DNA of 64,000 nucleotides, taken from assembly GCF_017086365.1 (NCBI RefSeq), contig NZ_CP070969.1, positions 5,730,001 to 5,794,000 of the forward strand, read 5' to 3'. The DNA is from Paenibacillus tianjinensis. Its GTDB lineage: Bacteria; Bacillota; Bacilli; Paenibacillales; Paenibacillaceae. Numbering within the stretch: position 1 is the first letter of the stretch; every line of letters begins with the position of its first letter. Under the pieces are notes generated by a model. It saw only the letters and a program-made list of their open reading frames with translations, did no database searches and was not told where the DNA came from. Below, in pieces: positions 9,195 through 17,723 of this stretch. The position numbers and the translations under genes are program-made.

Positions 9195-9264
9195 ACCGTC
9201 GTCACACTCCTTGTACTCACTCACAACACAGACCGAAATAAAAACAGTATTCATTCTAGAAAAA

Positions 9265-9288
9265 AAGAAGGCTGAATTCAGCCTTCTT
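9265..9288 (-). terminator. Terminator at the ctpB stop codon
   Basis: A 24-nt perfect palindrome (AAGAAGGCTGAATTCAGCC then TTCTT) is followed on the minus strand by seven T residues. It overlaps the last bases of ctpB, so minJ may receive only read-through or its own transcript. Confidence 0.8.
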
Positions 9289-10753
9289 ACTTTTTCGACG
9301 CCGCTTCCTTAATTTCCTTCCGCACCTCTTCGATTCCCTTGTTGCGCTGGTTGTCATTGGCCGGGTCCTGAATGACCTTGATCAGGGCCAGCTCGAGTGA
9401 TTCTGCCGTCTTGGCATCGATAATGCCTGTTGCCTGCAGCTTCGATGCGCTCTGGAATTTCTTCACCGCATTCTTTGTCCCGGTATCGAAGTATCCGTCT
9501 TTGCGGCCCGGTTTGTAGCCCAGACCGTCCAGCATGGTCTGCGCGCTCTTCACATCCGAGCTGTTCATGTTATATTGCAGGGTCACACTTTTGTTAATCG
9601 GTGCAACCGAGAAGTAATCCGGCTGCGCTACAGCGATATCCGGCTTGATGCCCTTGCCGTGAATCCAGGTGCCGTCCGGTGTCAGCCACTTGGCAATGGT
9701 AATCTTGAGCAGGCTGCCATCCCCAAGCTCTTTCTCAAAGCTTGTCTGCACCGTACCCTTGCCGAACGAATTCTCGCCGATCAGCTTGGCTCCGGCCGAT
9801 TGCTGCAAAGCCCCAGCCAGAATCTCCGATGCGCTTGCGCTGCCTTTGTTCATTAGGACAACGACCGGATAATCCTTCCTTGAGCCATTCGATTTAATCA
9901 CTTCGAGCGCTTTGCCCTTTTCGTCTATCTTAACGATTGCCTCGCCCTTAGGCACGAACAGCTCCGCCATCTCAACGACCCGCTGTAGTACACCGCCGGG
10001 ATCATTGCGGACATCAATAACGAGTCCTTTCATGCCCTGCTTCTCCAGGTTAGCCAGCTCTTCCTTAAACCGCTCGGCAGTGTTCATGGAGAACTGGGTA
10101 ACTTCGATTACGCCGACTCCGTCCTTTTCCATGGTGGCATAGACGGTTTCCAGCTTCACATCATCACGGGTAATCACGAACTCCAGCGGCGCCGCAGAAC
10201 CTGTACGCTGAACCTTGAGCGTTGCCTTGCTGCCCTTTGGACCCCGGATCTTGGCCACTGCAGCATTAAGCTCCAGCCCGTCCAGCGATTCGCCGTTCAC
10301 CGACAAAATGATATCCTTAGCCTGAATCCCGGCCTTTTCAGCAGGCGCTCCCTTGATCGGTGAGACAACGACGACCTTGCCGTTATCAGAGGATACCTCC
10401 GCACCGATTCCTGAGAAGGAACCTTCAATACTCTCTTCGAATTTCTCGGCGGTTTCTTTGCCCATATAATTGGAATAAGGGTCGCCCAGTGCTTCCATCA
10501 TACCGTTGACAGCACCGTCGATCAGCTTGTCCCGGTCTACAGCCTCGTAATAGTTCGATTCGATCAGGCTCAGCGCGGTACCCAGCTTCTGGGATTCCTT
10601 CTCCTGTAAGCCGCTGGTCTGCAGAACCGCAGCCACGCCTTCACCGGCAGCTTGTCCGAAGACCTGCGCATAGCCGGTCACGCCCAGAGTCAGGAGACTG
10701 CCGCATAACAATGCAGCGACGATCATAAAGGCCGCCGTGCTTTTCTTTAACAT
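9287..10753 (-). CDS. ctpB: S41 carboxyl-terminal processing peptidase, CtpA/CtpB-like
   Basis: A 488-residue secreted or membrane-anchored serine protease. It has an N-terminal hydrophobic segment (about 5-28), a PDZ domain (about 100-185, with GIGAEV and AGIQAKDIILSVNGE) and an S41 catalytic core (about 200-375). A peptidoglycan-binding_1 repeat (about 390-455) follows. The expected Ser-Lys-Gln triad is S307 in NKGSASASE, K332 in SFGKGTVQ and Q336; the 25-residue Ser-to-Lys spacing equals that of B. subtilis CtpB. CtpB cleaves SpoIVFA in the sigma-K checkpoint. Whether this copy serves sporulation or envelope turnover cannot be told from sequence. The PG-binding domain points to the wall side. 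Confidence 0.9.
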   Translation of the reverse strand: MLKKSTAAFMIVAALLCGSLLTLGVTGYAQVFGQAAGEGVAAVLQTSGLQEKESQKLGTALSLIESNYYEAVDRDKLIDGAVNGMMEALGDPYSNYMGKETAEKFEESIEGSFSGIGAEVSSDNGKVVVVSPIKGAPAEKAGIQAKDIILSVNGESLDGLELNAAVAKIRGPKGSKATLKVQRTGSAAPLEFVITRDDVKLETVYATMEKDGVGVIEVTQFSMNTAERFKEELANLEKQGMKGLVIDVRNDPGGVLQRVVEMAELFVPKGEAIVKIDEKGKALEVIKSNGSRKDYPVVVLMNKGSASASEILAGALQQSAGAKLIGENSFGKGTVQTSFEKELGDGSLLKITIAKWLTPDGTWIHGKGIKPDIAVAQPDYFSVAPINKSVTLQYNMNSSDVKSAQTMLDGLGYKPGRKDGYFDTGTKNAVKKFQSASKLQATGIIDAKTAESLELALIKVIQDPANDNQRNKGIEEVRKEIKEAASKK

Positions 10754-10867
10754 GATGTTCCCACCGTCCCTTCATGTAGAGCTCATGTATCCCGTAGCCG
10801 TCCGGACAGGACGGTATCTCTTCCAGTATATGCCGCAGCGTGTATTAATATTTATTAGGCCTAAAAT

Positions 10868-12166
10868 TTAGAGATACGGCATCGGATCGACGGTTTTACC
10901 ATCAATCCGCACTTCGAAATGAAGATGCGGGCCTGTGGAACGTCCGGTCGATCCCGATTCGGCGATGACCTGGCCTCTGTCTACCTTATCGCCGGCTTTG
11001 ACTTTAATCCCGCCTTCACGGATATGGCCGTATAGTGTCCATACACCGCCGCCGTGATCGATAATCACGCAGTATCCGTAGCCGCTCCACCATTCGGCGA
11101 CCAGTACGGTGCCGGAATCAGCGGCATGAATGTCCGTCCCCTGCGGAACTGCAAAATCTACGCCGGTATGCATTTTGCCGACTTCACCGGTTACCGGATG
11201 TGTCCGGTACCCGTATCCCGAGGAAATCCGCGCCGAGCCTACCGGGAGCAGGAACGGTCCGTTACCTCCGGCATAGTCCGAGGAGGAACTGGAGGAACTG
11301 GAGCTGCTGACGCTTCTGGAGGCTTTGGCTTTAGCTGCGGCGGCGGCTCTGCGCGCCGCTTCCGCCTTGGCTGCAGCCGCTTTGCGTGCCGCTTCCTCTG
11401 CCTTTATTTTGTCCTTCTGCTCTTCAAGCGCCGAACGTTCGCTGGCCAGCTGCACCAGCTTGGCGTTCTGCTCTTCAGTGACATCATCCGCTTCCTGGAT
11501 CTCTTCATCGTAGTAAGCGATAAGCTCCTGCTTCTCGGCTTCCTTCTCCTTAAGCACCGTGCGCTGGGATTCCAGATCCGTATACAGTTGCTTGGCCTGG
11601 GCGTATTGCCCCTCGAGCTCCTGCTTCTTCGCGATCACTGTCTGCTTGTCCAGCTTATGCTGCACCAGCAGATCCTGGTCCTGGTCTACGATCATTTTCA
11701 GCGAGTCAGCCCGGTCCAGAAAATCCGAGAAGCTCGTTGAAGACAGCAGCACGTCAAGATACGAAACCGCACCGTCTGTGTACATCAGGCGGACGCGGGA
11801 TTCCAGCAGCTTCTCGCGTGAAGCCACACGCGCCTCAGCTTCATCCAGCTCGGCCGCCGTCACATTCAGCGACTGCTCCGTACTGGCGATTTTGCCGGAG
11901 ATGGTCTTCATCTCGCCTTTCACCTGGGTAATCTGATCCAGCACATACTGAAGATTCAGCGTCGTTTTGTTCTTATAGTGCTGGGCTACCTGATTGCGGG
12001 AGGCAGCCTGCTCCTGTGCGGCCTTGGCGGCCTGTACCTCTTGCTGCAGCTTCTTCAGCTGCTTATCTATTTCCGAAACGGTTGTCTTCTTGGCATATCC
12101 GTCAGAGGGCCCTAATAAAGTGACAGCCAGCAGTGCTACGGCTAATCCGGCGGCAATCTTCTTCAA
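10868..12166 (-). CDS. Coiled-coil M23 peptidoglycan hydrolase (EnvC/PcsB-like FtsEX partner)
   Basis: A 432-residue secreted hydrolase. It has a signal peptide (about 1-26, ending SDGYA), a long coiled coil (about 30-250), an Ala/Lys/Arg-rich stretch, a Ser-rich linker (about 290-300) and a C-terminal M23 (LytM) domain. The metal ligands look intact: GKMHTGVDFAV supplies His and Asp, and GPHLHFEV supplies the HxH pair. It starts at TTG with GGGGAG upstream and lies 57 nt after ftsX. In other bacteria FtsEX activates a coiled-coil hydrolase (EnvC, PcsB, CwlO). The gene order strongly suggests that role here. Confidence 0.88.
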   Translation of the reverse strand: MKKIAAGLAVALLAVTLLGPSDGYAKKTTVSEIDKQLKKLQQEVQAAKAAQEQAASRNQVAQHYKNKTTLNLQYVLDQITQVKGEMKTISGKIASTEQSLNVTAAELDEAEARVASREKLLESRVRLMYTDGAVSYLDVLLSSTSFSDFLDRADSLKMIVDQDQDLLVQHKLDKQTVIAKKQELEGQYAQAKQLYTDLESQRTVLKEKEAEKQELIAYYDEEIQEADDVTEEQNAKLVQLASERSALEEQKDKIKAEEAARKAAAAKAEAARRAAAAAKAKASRSVSSSSSSSSSSDYAGGNGPFLLPVGSARISSGYGYRTHPVTGEVGKMHTGVDFAVPQGTDIHAADSGTVLVAEWWSGYGYCVIIDHGGGVWTLYGHIREGGIKVKAGDKVDRGQVIAESGSTGRSTGPHLHFEVRIDGKTVDPMPYL

Positions 12167-12223
12167 CTCGCACTCCCCATCCTTTTACTCATTTATTTAA
12201 AGTTCCTTTTACAGTGAACAGTC

Positions 12224-13138
12224 CTATACTCTCAGGAATTTGCGGATTGACACGGTACTTCCCCAGACGCCGATCAGTACGCCCAGACCGACCAGCAGCC
12301 CGCAGAGCAGCACCCAAATATTTTCAAACGGAATCAGCTGCAGTCCAAGCATCGGATCTCCCTGTACGGAATTCGTAAGACTGCTGTATCCGATATAGAG
12401 CACCCCAGAGGTCACGAGTGAACCAATCAGCCCGATGAGCGCCCCCTCAATAAAGAACGGCCAGCGGATAAAATAATTCGTCGCTCCCACCAGCTTCATG
12501 ATACCGATCTCCTTGCGGCGGGCGAGAATCGTTACACGAATCGTATTGGAAATCAGGAACATCGACATCAGGGCCAGACCTGCTACAAAAATAAAGCCTA
12601 TATTGCGTACAGCGCGCGTAATCTTAAACAACGTCTCTACGGAGCCTTTGCCGTAGTTTACTTTATATATCGGATGTTCTTCATGCGTTTTGTTTAGTGC
12701 TTCTATCTTATCTGCTACAAACGGGACTGTGGTTGGTTCAATGACTTCAACCAGCAGCTTGTCCGGCAGCGGGTTATTATCTTCGTCAAAGCCTTCCAGC
12801 AGCTCGGCGGCATCCGGTCCCATATCCTCACGGAATTCCTTAAGGCCCTGCTCTTTGGACACAAACTCCACCTTGCTCACTTCCGGCATGCTGCCGATTT
12901 CATTCTGCAGCGTTTCACGCAGCTTCTCATCGGTATTCAGCGTCAGATGCACATTGATCTGCACCTGGCTGTCCGCCTTGTCTGCTATGGAATTAACATT
13001 AAGCACAAGCAGTATAAAGACACCAAGCACGAATAAGGAGACGACAATAGATGTGATGGAAGCCACCGACATCCAGCCGTTGCGGAATACGTTTTTGAAG
13101 CCTTCCCGCACATGCCGCAAGAAGGTTTTAAAACTCAT
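12224..13138 (-). CDS. ftsX: Cell division ABC permease FtsX
   Basis: A 304-residue permease of the FtsX type. A cytoplasmic N-terminus leads into TM1 (about 22-44), an extracellular loop of about 125 residues and three C-terminal helices. These flank the ARRKEIGIMKLVGATNYFIRW segment, the conserved loop of the family. The ATG at 13138 is chosen for GAGGGG 9 nt upstream. The start overlaps the ftsE stop by 11 nt, indicating translational coupling. FtsEX transmits ATP hydrolysis across the membrane to a wall hydrolase, here probably the M23 protein encoded next. Confidence 0.93.
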   Translation of the reverse strand: MSFKTFLRHVREGFKNVFRNGWMSVASITSIVVSLFVLGVFILLVLNVNSIADKADSQVQINVHLTLNTDEKLRETLQNEIGSMPEVSKVEFVSKEQGLKEFREDMGPDAAELLEGFDEDNNPLPDKLLVEVIEPTTVPFVADKIEALNKTHEEHPIYKVNYGKGSVETLFKITRAVRNIGFIFVAGLALMSMFLISNTIRVTILARRKEIGIMKLVGATNYFIRWPFFIEGALIGLIGSLVTSGVLYIGYSSLTNSVQGDPMLGLQLIPFENIWVLLCGLLVGLGVLIGVWGSTVSIRKFLRV

Positions 13139-13814
13139 AACCATATTCCCCTCTCACTTGGTCTCTGACAATATTACCATTCTCAATCGCCAGCACCCGT
13201 TTGCGCATTTTGTTGACAATATCCTTATTGTGGGTAGCCATCACAATCGTTGTGCCGCGAAAATTAATTTCGTCAAGGAGCTGCATAATTCCCCAGGAAG
13301 TCTCGGGGTCCAGGTTGCCGGTAGGCTCGTCTGCAATAATGACGGAAGGGTTATTGACAATCGCCCGGGCAATGGCAATCCGCTGCTGTTCTCCGCCTGA
13401 GAGCTGAGAGGGCTCACGGTTCGCTTTGCCGCGCAGGCCGACTAATTCGAGCACTTCAGGAACACGTTTCCGGATAACCTTCTTCGGTGCTTCGATCACC
13501 TCCATCGCAAAGGCAACATTCTCATAGGCTGTCAGCTTCGGCAGCAGGCGGAAATCCTGGAACACTACGCCGATATTACGCCGGACGTACGGGATTTTAC
13601 GCGGTTTGAGCTTACCTATGTTGAATCCGCCTACCGAGATCTGTCCTTTCGTCGGCGTTTCTTCTCTATAAATTAATTTCATGAACGTTGATTTCCCTGC
13701 GCCGGAGGGTCCGACGACATATACAAACTCGTTACGGTCAATCTTGACGGATATCCCTTGAAGCGCGTGGGTTCCATTGGGATAGGTCTTCCAGACATCC
13801 TGCATTTCGATCAA
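13128..13814 (-). CDS. ftsE: Cell division ATP-binding protein FtsE
   Basis: A 228-residue ABC ATPase, the same length as B. subtilis FtsE. It shows Walker A GPSGAGKST, the Q-loop in GVVFQDFRLLPKLT, the signature LSGGEQQRIAIARA and Walker B VIIADEPTGNLDPETS. The FtsE ending EIVRDQ-type RGEYGYEF is also present. The TTG at 13814 is chosen: it has GGGAAGTG upstream and gives the family start, whereas the frame could extend to 13895 with no ribosome site. It heads the ftsE-ftsX-M23-ctpB-minJ cluster. Confidence 0.94.
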   Translation of the reverse strand: MIEMQDVWKTYPNGTHALQGISVKIDRNEFVYVVGPSGAGKSTFMKLIYREETPTKGQISVGGFNIGKLKPRKIPYVRRNIGVVFQDFRLLPKLTAYENVAFAMEVIEAPKKVIRKRVPEVLELVGLRGKANREPSQLSGGEQQRIAIARAIVNNPSVIIADEPTGNLDPETSWGIMQLLDEINFRGTTIVMATHNKDIVNKMRKRVLAIENGNIVRDQVRGEYGYEF

Positions 13815-14160
13815 AATTATCACTTCCCGATTCTGACATATTCCGCCGGTCGTTTCGTTTCGACAGCAAACCGCGGAAGCTTCCATAAACTGCACAAATT
13901 ACCGCAGGCGTATCTATTGTAACAAATCTGTAACTGCTTGAGTACCCGAAAGTTTTACAGGCATCGCACATATAGATATATTACCGGCTCTTGTCCGGCT
14001 GTCTCAGAACAGTATTACATTCGCTCCACCGTTGTTAAAATCCTGCCTGCCGGCAGCTTCTGCTTCTATATATCTGCTTCAAAAACTGATCATTGTAGGC
14101 TCACTTTATCCGGCGCGCTGCTTGGCAGCGCAAATCCGCCACCCTGAAGGAGTTTTTCAG
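13815..14160. other. Divergent promoter region between ftsE and the VanW gene
   Basis: 346 bp without a gene. On the minus strand TACAAT near 13918 is a reasonable -10 for ftsE but has no good -35. AT-rich stretches lie toward the VanW gene. I see no repeat or structured element. Confidence 0.4.
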
Positions 14161-15591
14161 ATGAAAAAAAAACACGCCGCCCTCATCACCGTAATCGGGC
14201 TGCTTCTGGCCGGCTCCCTTCTGGCCGGGGGGCTTCATGTATATGGAAACCAGAAAACGATCCCCAAGGGCACCCGGCTCGCAGGCTGGGAGATCGGCGG
14301 GATGGACATATCCGAGGTCCGCAGCGGACTGGCTGCCAGGCTAAGCGCTCTGGAGGCTGTCCCGCTGATTCTCAAGGCGGAAGGAAACACTGAGATGACC
14401 GTCACCTTGGAGCAGGCTGGAACAACTTATGAGGCAGAGGAATTTCTGCGGGGGCTGAAGGCGTTAACGGACGGGGGACTGCTCCATCGTGTCCAAGCCC
14501 GGCGGAGCTTTGCCAGCTCTTGGAGCCTCGGCATTCATCTGGAGGTTAAACAGCTGCAGAGCAGCTTAAGTCCGGCTTGGGAACGGGAAACGTTCGGCAT
14601 TCCGGCCGATGCGACCCGGCATATTACCGGAGATGATCAAATCCTCTACACCCCGGAAACGACCTCTTATAAGGTCGACTGGCATGGACTGGAGCTTGCC
14701 CTGCGGGCAGTCCTTCCTACACGGCTCAGCAGCGCAGAGTTCCTGAAGGGAAGGAGCATTACCCTTGAAGTGCCATTAACCGTTCAAGAGCCGGCTGTAA
14801 CACTGAAGGCTTTGAAGGACCAGGGGATTGAGCGTAAGATTTCGCAATTCAGCACCTCTCTGGGCTTAAGCGGTCCGGGCCGCACCTTCAACGTGGAGGC
14901 CGCAGCGAAAGCCGTCAACGGCACGATGCTGCCGCCGGGGGCTGTCTTCGATTACGGCAAAGCGATTGAAAAAGCCCAGGCAGAATCCGGCTTCCGCGAG
15001 GCGCCGGTTATTGTGAACGGGAAGCTGCAGCCCGGCACCGGCGGGGGAATCTGCCAGGTCTCCAGCACACTATACAACGCGGCTCTCCGCTCCGGCCTGG
15101 AGATTGTGGAACGCCGCAATCACTCCCTGCCGGTCAGCTATCTGCCCAAAGGCCAGGATGCGACCTTTTCCCAAGGGTATATCAATTTCCGTTTCCGCAA
15201 TAATACCGGTAAATATCTGATCATTAAGGCAGCGGTCCAGGGCCGGACGCTAACTGTAAAGCTGTTCGGCACCTTCCCGAGAAATGTCTACTATTCCGTT
15301 CAATCCCAAACGGTTGAGGTGCTGCAGCCCGCAGCTAAATATGTAGCAGATCCCTCTCTGCCCCGCGGCGGTACCCGCATTCTCCAGACCGGAAAGGCAG
15401 GGTATATCGTCGAGACCTATATCACACGTTTCGTTGACGGTAAAGCCGTAGAGAAGAAGAAGCTCTCCCGCGATGTGTATCCTGCCCAGAAGCAGGTGAT
15501 TGCCATCAACCGCGGCGGTATGAGCAGTGCTGCCCGGCCGGAATCCCTGAGGAAGCCGCTGGTGGAAGACGGCGTGAGCAGCAGTGAATAA
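14161..15591 (+). CDS. VanW-family protein with N-terminal membrane anchor
   Basis: A 476-residue protein with an N-terminal helix (about 8-28), a YoaR-like/G5-type putative peptidoglycan-binding region (about 40-250) and a VanW domain (about 255-400). The VanW domain carries GGGICQVSSTLYNAALRSGL and the RRNHSLPVSYLPKGQDATF stretch. The ATG at 14161 has GAAGGAG 8 nt upstream; a longer frame from 14032 has no such site. VanW occurs as an accessory gene in some vancomycin-resistance clusters, but its biochemical role is unknown. No van genes are nearby, so this is a housekeeping wall-associated paralogue. A strong terminator follows at 15636. Confidence 0.87.
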   Translation: MKKKHAALITVIGLLLAGSLLAGGLHVYGNQKTIPKGTRLAGWEIGGMDISEVRSGLAARLSALEAVPLILKAEGNTEMTVTLEQAGTTYEAEEFLRGLKALTDGGLLHRVQARRSFASSWSLGIHLEVKQLQSSLSPAWERETFGIPADATRHITGDDQILYTPETTSYKVDWHGLELALRAVLPTRLSSAEFLKGRSITLEVPLTVQEPAVTLKALKDQGIERKISQFSTSLGLSGPGRTFNVEAAAKAVNGTMLPPGAVFDYGKAIEKAQAESGFREAPVIVNGKLQPGTGGGICQVSSTLYNAALRSGLEIVERRNHSLPVSYLPKGQDATFSQGYINFRFRNNTGKYLIIKAAVQGRTLTVKLFGTFPRNVYYSVQSQTVEVLQPAAKYVADPSLPRGGTRILQTGKAGYIVETYITRFVDGKAVEKKKLSRDVYPAQKQVIAINRGGMSSAARPESLRKPLVEDGVSSSE

Positions 15592-15802
15592 ATATTACGG
15601 ACAGCGGAAACTAACCGTTATTCAGAGCGCACAGCAAAAAAGACGGTTCAGAATACGTTCTGACCGTCTTTTTGTCCAGCTTTATAACACTGCTGAATTT
15701 CACAGCTTATTTTACACTGTCATTACTTTGGTAATTATTGGAGTTTACGCAAGCGCATTATACTGGGAGAATACCCGCAGCAGAAAGGATGAAGAAGGTT
15801 GA
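15584..15802 (+). CDS. Doubtful small membrane ORF before the CBS gene
   Basis: A 72-codon frame from a GTG that overlaps the VanW stop by 8 nt. Its C-terminal half has one plausible membrane helix (FYTVITLVIIGVYASALYW) and a charged tail, and it ends on the start of the next gene (overlap 4 nt). A strong hairpin terminator (15636-15673) lies inside the frame and explains residues 17-30 as non-selected sequence. No good start exists after the hairpin except TTG within the helix. It may be a real small protein with unusual initiation, or chance. Confidence 0.3.
   Translation: MNKYYGQRKLTVIQSAQQKRRFRIRSDRLFVQLYNTAEFHSLFYTVITLVIIGVYASALYWENTRSRKDEEG
15636..15673. terminator. Terminator after the VanW gene
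   Basis: Paired arms GACGG-TCAGAA and TTCTGA-CCGTC enclose a TACG tetraloop with one bulged T. An A-run lies before and a T-run after, so it can act in both directions. Confidence 0.85.
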
Positions 15803-16206
15803 GCAATGTAATGACCTCTGAATGGTCCACAATGATCCGCAGCGCCCCTTCTGTTCCGGCCTCTCTCACCTGCCGTGAAACGATGCGCGTAATGTTCCAG
15901 CACCCGGAATCGAAATGCATCGTTGTCTGCAATGAGGGGGACGAGCCGGTGGGACTGCTGATGTGCGAACGCTTCTTTTTAAAAGCTGCCGGACGCCTGG
16001 GTGCAGATCACTTCTACCGGGAATCCATAACCAGGCTGATGATCCGTAGCCCCCTAATTGCCGACTTATCCGCCCCTGCCGCCTCCGTACTGGCTGAAGC
16101 CATGAACCGCCCCGATTTGATGAAAAATGATTGCATCATTATAACCTCCGAAGGCAAGCTCGCCGGTGTTGTCTACCCTTCAGACATGCTTTGCTCCCGG
16201 CAGTAA
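15799..16206 (+). CDS. CBS-domain protein
   Basis: A 135-residue cytoplasmic protein made of a CBS pair: the first is about 15-65 (TCRETMRVMFQHP, CIVVCNEGDEPVGLLM) and the second about 75-133 (IMR-like LMIRSPLIADLSAPA, CIIITSEGKLAGVVYPSDM). CBS pairs sense adenine nucleotides. No catalytic domain is attached. The TTG at 15799 overlaps the upstream stop, and the ATG at 15811 is an alternative start with GAAGG 12 nt upstream. The function is unknown. It is probably transcribed from beyond the VanW terminator. Confidence 0.7.
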   Translation: MSNVMTSEWSTMIRSAPSVPASLTCRETMRVMFQHPESKCIVVCNEGDEPVGLLMCERFFLKAAGRLGADHFYRESITRLMIRSPLIADLSAPAASVLAEAMNRPDLMKNDCIIITSEGKLAGVVYPSDMLCSRQ

Positions 16207-16265
16207 GGCATGTTCCCCCTGCCCGGCGTTATCCTCCACTGTAACTAACTCCATCTATATCTGCC

Positions 16266-16868
16266 TTAGAACAAGGTATCTGGTGACATATCAATTCTCC
16301 AGTAGCCGTTCACTTTTTTCAATTTGACGACTACCATTTCATTCGCCCCCTGGCCGTCAGGCTGTGGCACACTCAATTCGAATACGGCAGTGGTTGCTGT
16401 TTTGGAGACCATAATAGCTGTAGCCTTATCATACTGAAGCGCGTTGCCCACATCGGCATTCACCTGTGCCATTCTTCCCTTATACTCCAGGAATTGTGTC
16501 TGCACATAAAAGGCGGCGGCATTGTGCGTGTATGCTCTTTTTATGTAATTCATCAGTTGTTGCTTGGTGCCCAGGTCGCTGGAAAGGAAACGGTAATTCG
16601 TACCGTTGTATACGAATGTTTCCGGATTGTATACATTACCGCTTCTGCTGGCGTAGGTATACAGTTTTTTGGCGTGAACGACGAGCGGAATAATGCTTTT
16701 CACCGTCAGATTGTTAATCGTGGCCGGGCCCTCTTTACCCGGTACAGAAACCGCTACGGTCTTTATAGCCGTGCTTCCGGTGTCCGCCCCAGCTCCCATT
16801 GCCCCGCTCCCTGCCGATACCAGCCCCAGTGCCAGGGCCAACGAACCTGTCATCCACTTCTTGTTCAT
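16266..16868 (-). CDS. Secreted protein resembling IseA (YoeB), a D,L-endopeptidase inhibitor
   Basis: A 200-residue exported protein. It has a signal peptide (MNKKWMTGSLALALGLVSAG, cleaved near residue 28) and one compact domain. FVYNGTNYRFLSSDLGTKQQ, YKGRMAQVNADVGNA and the Trp in NGYWRIDM recall B. subtilis IseA, which inhibits LytE/LytF/CwlO-type endopeptidases. The ATG at 16868 has AAGGAGG 8 nt upstream; the frame from 16922 is not supported. It stands alone on the minus strand. The family match is from memory of conserved phrases and should be treated as moderate. Confidence 0.6.
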   Translation of the reverse strand: MNKKWMTGSLALALGLVSAGSGAMGAGADTGSTAIKTVAVSVPGKEGPATINNLTVKSIIPLVVHAKKLYTYASRSGNVYNPETFVYNGTNYRFLSSDLGTKQQLMNYIKRAYTHNAAAFYVQTQFLEYKGRMAQVNADVGNALQYDKATAIMVSKTATTAVFELSVPQPDGQGANEMVVVKLKKVNGYWRIDMSPDTLF

Positions 16869-17025
16869 TCTCAATTCCTCCTTGTTGTTCTGCTTCATCC
16901 AATAGATCGCAGTTACTTCCATTACAATGACCGTTACTTTATACTTTACGGCGGCTTGTAAGCTAAAATACCCAATTCATATAGGAGTGAAAACGGATTT
17001 ACGGGGGAATGGGAACAAAAAACTC

Positions 17026-17048
17026 CGCCCTCATTTGATAAGAAGGCG
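17026..17048 (-). terminator. Terminator at the end of the pil operon
   Basis: A 7-bp stem with one G-U pair (CGCCTTC with GAGGGCG on the minus strand) is followed by GAGTTTTTTG. It lies about 50 nt after pilO. Confidence 0.65.
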
Positions 17049-17096
17049 AAGCTGGGATCCGTTGCTTATTTTACTAACAGGTTCTAGGTTATTTTG

Positions 17097-17723
17097 TTAC
17101 TTAATGGCAACTTGTGCCTCTGTCTTCGGGGAATCCGGCGCATCCTCATAATAAGCTGTGAACGAGATATTAGCTGTAATAATGCTTCCGGACTCCCCAT
17201 TTGCAGCCGAATCCTCCGACTGCTGGAAGCTAAAAGAATCCACATTGATGATACGCGGCATAAGCTGCAGCGCAGTCAACCAGTTCCGGATACTGGTATA
17301 CTCCCCTTCCACGATTGCTGTCATTTTCAGCTGCTTGACCGTAGGGAAAGCAATATCGGCCGAGCCCGTCATTTCCTGAATGGGATTATTCTCACCAATG
17401 GCGAAGCCAATATCTTTAAGCCTTGCATTCGTATAACTGCCGATCGTCCGCAGATCAAGTATAAGCTGTTCGCTGGCGTCGCCGCGCGGAAGCTGTGCCA
17501 GCAGAGCTTCTTGTTCCTGATTTGCTTCAGATGAACTCTTCAACTCGTCAATCTTCGTTTTCAACAGCCCGTTTTGCTGTTCTAGCTGTCCAATCTGCAG
17601 ATCCTGATCCTCAATCTGGCGATTAACCGGCTTTACCCCAAATAAGAAGAAAGCGAACAGAAGCAGAAACAGCACAAGTACCCCGAGTACTATGGGTGAA
17701 CGATATTTATTGATCTGTTCCAT
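17097..17723 (-). CDS. pilO: Type IV pilus inner-membrane protein PilO-like
   Basis: A 208-residue bitopic protein. It has a short cytoplasmic start, one helix (about 9-29, SPIVLGVLVLFLLLFAFFLF), a coiled coil (about 32-75) and a ferredoxin-like fold region to the end. This is the PilO alignment-complex layout. The ATG at 17723 has GAGGGAG 9 nt upstream, overlapping pilMN by 17 nt. In pili, PilO pairs with PilN to link the cytoplasmic PilM ring to the machine. Gram-positive systems lack the PilQ secretin, and none is present here. Confidence 0.8.
   Translation of the reverse strand: MEQINKYRSPIVLGVLVLFLLLFAFFLFGVKPVNRQIEDQDLQIGQLEQQNGLLKTKIDELKSSSEANQEQEALLAQLPRGDASEQLILDLRTIGSYTNARLKDIGFAIGENNPIQEMTGSADIAFPTVKQLKMTAIVEGEYTSIRNWLTALQLMPRIINVDSFSFQQSEDSAANGESGSIITANISFTAYYEDAPDSPKTEAQVAIK

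Noticed and set aside
14161..15591. Vancomycin resistance locus
   Set aside because: Only a VanW-domain protein is present; no VanHAX, VanY, VanZ or VanRS-type genes are nearby. The adjacent two-component system belongs with the lnr exporter.
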